This document shows positions 63,298 to 64,000 of a DNA stretch of 64,000 bases, piece by piece. Both the position numbers and the translations under genes were made by a program. How positions within the stretch are numbered: the first letter of the stretch is position 1; the number at the start of each line of letters is the position of its first letter. The stretch covers positions 288,351 to 352,350 of the forward strand of contig CBDIDG010000002.1 in NCBI GenBank assembly GCA_965277615.1, written 5' to 3'. This DNA comes from Bog-532 sp965277615 (GTDB lineage: Bacteria; Actinomycetota; Actinomycetes; Streptosporangiales; Streptosporangiaceae). The notes under the pieces are model-generated. The model did not search any database. It saw only the letters and a list, made by a program, of their open reading frames with translations, and was not told the origin of the DNA.

Positions 63298-63971
63298 GTT
63301 ACTTCAGCGACGCGTGGCAGTGGCTGATCTCCTCGCAGAACTGGCACGGCTCCAACGGCATCCCCGAGCGGCTGGCCCAGCACCTGGAGTACACCGCGAT
63401 CGCGCTGGCCATCGCGCTGGTCATCGCGATCCCGGTCGGCCTGGCCATGGGGCACCTGCGCCGCGGCGGTTTCGTCGTGGTCACCGTGGCCAACTTCGGC
63501 CGGGCCCTGCCCACCCTGGGCCTGGTCGTGCTGGTCTTCGTGCTCACCGCGGGGTCAGCCGCGGCCTGGCTGGTCCCGCTGGCCGCGCTGGCCATCCCGC
63601 CCATGCTGGTCAACACCTACGAGGGCGTGCTCGGAGTGGACCGGGAGCTGACCGACGCGGCCCGCGGCATGGGCATGACCGAATGGCAGATCCTGCGCAA
63701 GGTCGAGATCCCCGTCGCCCTGCCGCTGATCCTCCTCGGCATCCGCACCTCGGCGATCCAGGTCGTGGCCACCGCGACCATCGCGGCCTACATCGGCCTC
63801 GGCGGTCTGGGCCGCTACATCATCGACGGGCTCGCTCGCAACGAGTACAACGTGGTCGCCGGGGGGGCCGCCGTGATCGTCCTGCTCGCGCTGGCCGTCC
63901 AGGGACTGTTCATGCTGCTCGCGATCGTCATTGTCCCGGTGGGCCTGCGCCGTCAGGCGCAGGCGTCCTGA
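63294..63971 (+). CDS. OpuC-type ABC permease, second subunit
   Basis: A 225-residue protein from GTG 63294, overlapping the first permease by GTGA. It has six helices (LEYTAIALAIALVIAIPVGLAMG, TLGLVVLVFVLTAG) and the coupling loop DAARGMGMTEWQILRKVEIPVALPLILLGIRT, followed by IAAYIGLGGLGRYIIDGLA, all typical of OpuCD/ProW. The substrate-binding protein that must complete the system is expected directly to the right, outside the window. Confidence 0.92.
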   Translation: MSYFSDAWQWLISSQNWHGSNGIPERLAQHLEYTAIALAIALVIAIPVGLAMGHLRRGGFVVVTVANFGRALPTLGLVVLVFVLTAGSAAAWLVPLAALAIPPMLVNTYEGVLGVDRELTDAARGMGMTEWQILRKVEIPVALPLILLGIRTSAIQVVATATIAAYIGLGGLGRYIIDGLARNEYNVVAGGAAVIVLLALAVQGLFMLLAIVIVPVGLRRQAQAS

Positions 63972-64000
63972 TAACGTCTTTTCCGGTCAGAATTGAAGGG

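Overview
The window comes from a very GC-rich actinomycete (Actinomycetota). The evidence is codon use saturated with G/C third positions plus lineage-typical genes: WhiB1, SigR with the zinc anti-sigma factor RsrA, a SigF/RsbW pair, the fused 2-oxoglutarate decarboxylase Kgd, nickel superoxide dismutase with its maturation protease, DUF1275, DUF3311 and DUF6104 proteins. No rRNA, tRNA, CRISPR array, prophage or intact insertion sequence was seen. The layout looks chromosomal. No species can be named from sequence alone.

Layout. 1-3.3 kb: a cut gene at the left edge, a small protein with a 15-bp coding minisatellite, a YCII protein coupled to an ECF42-type sigma factor, and a DUF1275 membrane protein. 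3.3-8.5 kb: a tightly overlapped leftward cluster of a MoxR-type AAA+ ATPase, a VWA/DUF2201 protein and two large unrecognised proteins, probably led by a 62-residue protein behind a palindrome. 9-12.5 kb: hisN-like phosphatase, DUF2087, rsgA, SRAP peptidase, DksA-type zinc finger. 12.6-14.8 kb: a regulatory-looking repeat protein with a possible frameshifted tail, and a methyltransferase-like protein. 14.9-19.3 kb: sigR-rsrA behind a textbook sigma-R promoter, two consecutive HD-GYP-type membrane proteins (the second degenerate) and a one-domain biotinyl carrier. 19.3-26 kb: two leftward operons, one for a monocarboxylate-type symporter with a thiamine-diphosphate enzyme, the other bioF-gntR-bioD. 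26-34 kb: PdtaS-type histidine kinase, MFS/LysR pair, whiB1 with two CRP-type sites, lipid kinase, and rsbW-sigF. 34-42.8 kb: sodN/sodX, an amino-acid permease, malic enzyme, small redox genes, a hydrolase, and a PadR-DUF4097 operon. 42.6-51.4 kb: DUF6104 and kgd, opposite a 1483-residue Tyr/Pro-repeat membrane-anchored beta-propeller protein. 51.6-58.3 kb: two nitrilase-fold amidases, an aminotransferase-methyltransferase fusion, and a toroid/methyltransferase/glycosyltransferase cluster. 58.3-64 kb: a 23-bp minisatellite, an RpiR regulator, a histidine-ammonia-lyase-like enzyme lacking the MIO serine, and an OpuC-type quaternary-ammonium ABC transporter running off the right edge.

How the genes may work together. 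The order rsgA, SRAP, sigR-rsrA, biotinyl protein, pdtaS, whiB1, lipid kinase matches the gene content of the M. tuberculosis Rv3218-Rv3228 neighbourhood, with metabolic cassettes in between. The candidate for an undescribed system is the right-hand module: RpiR regulator, MIO-less lyase and OpuC transporter, which share GCATG half-site palindromes. This suggests uptake and breakdown of a betaine such as hercynine or ergothioneine (inference). The five-gene MoxR/VWA cluster is the second candidate. The window is also rich in small tandem duplications, several of which span stop codons.
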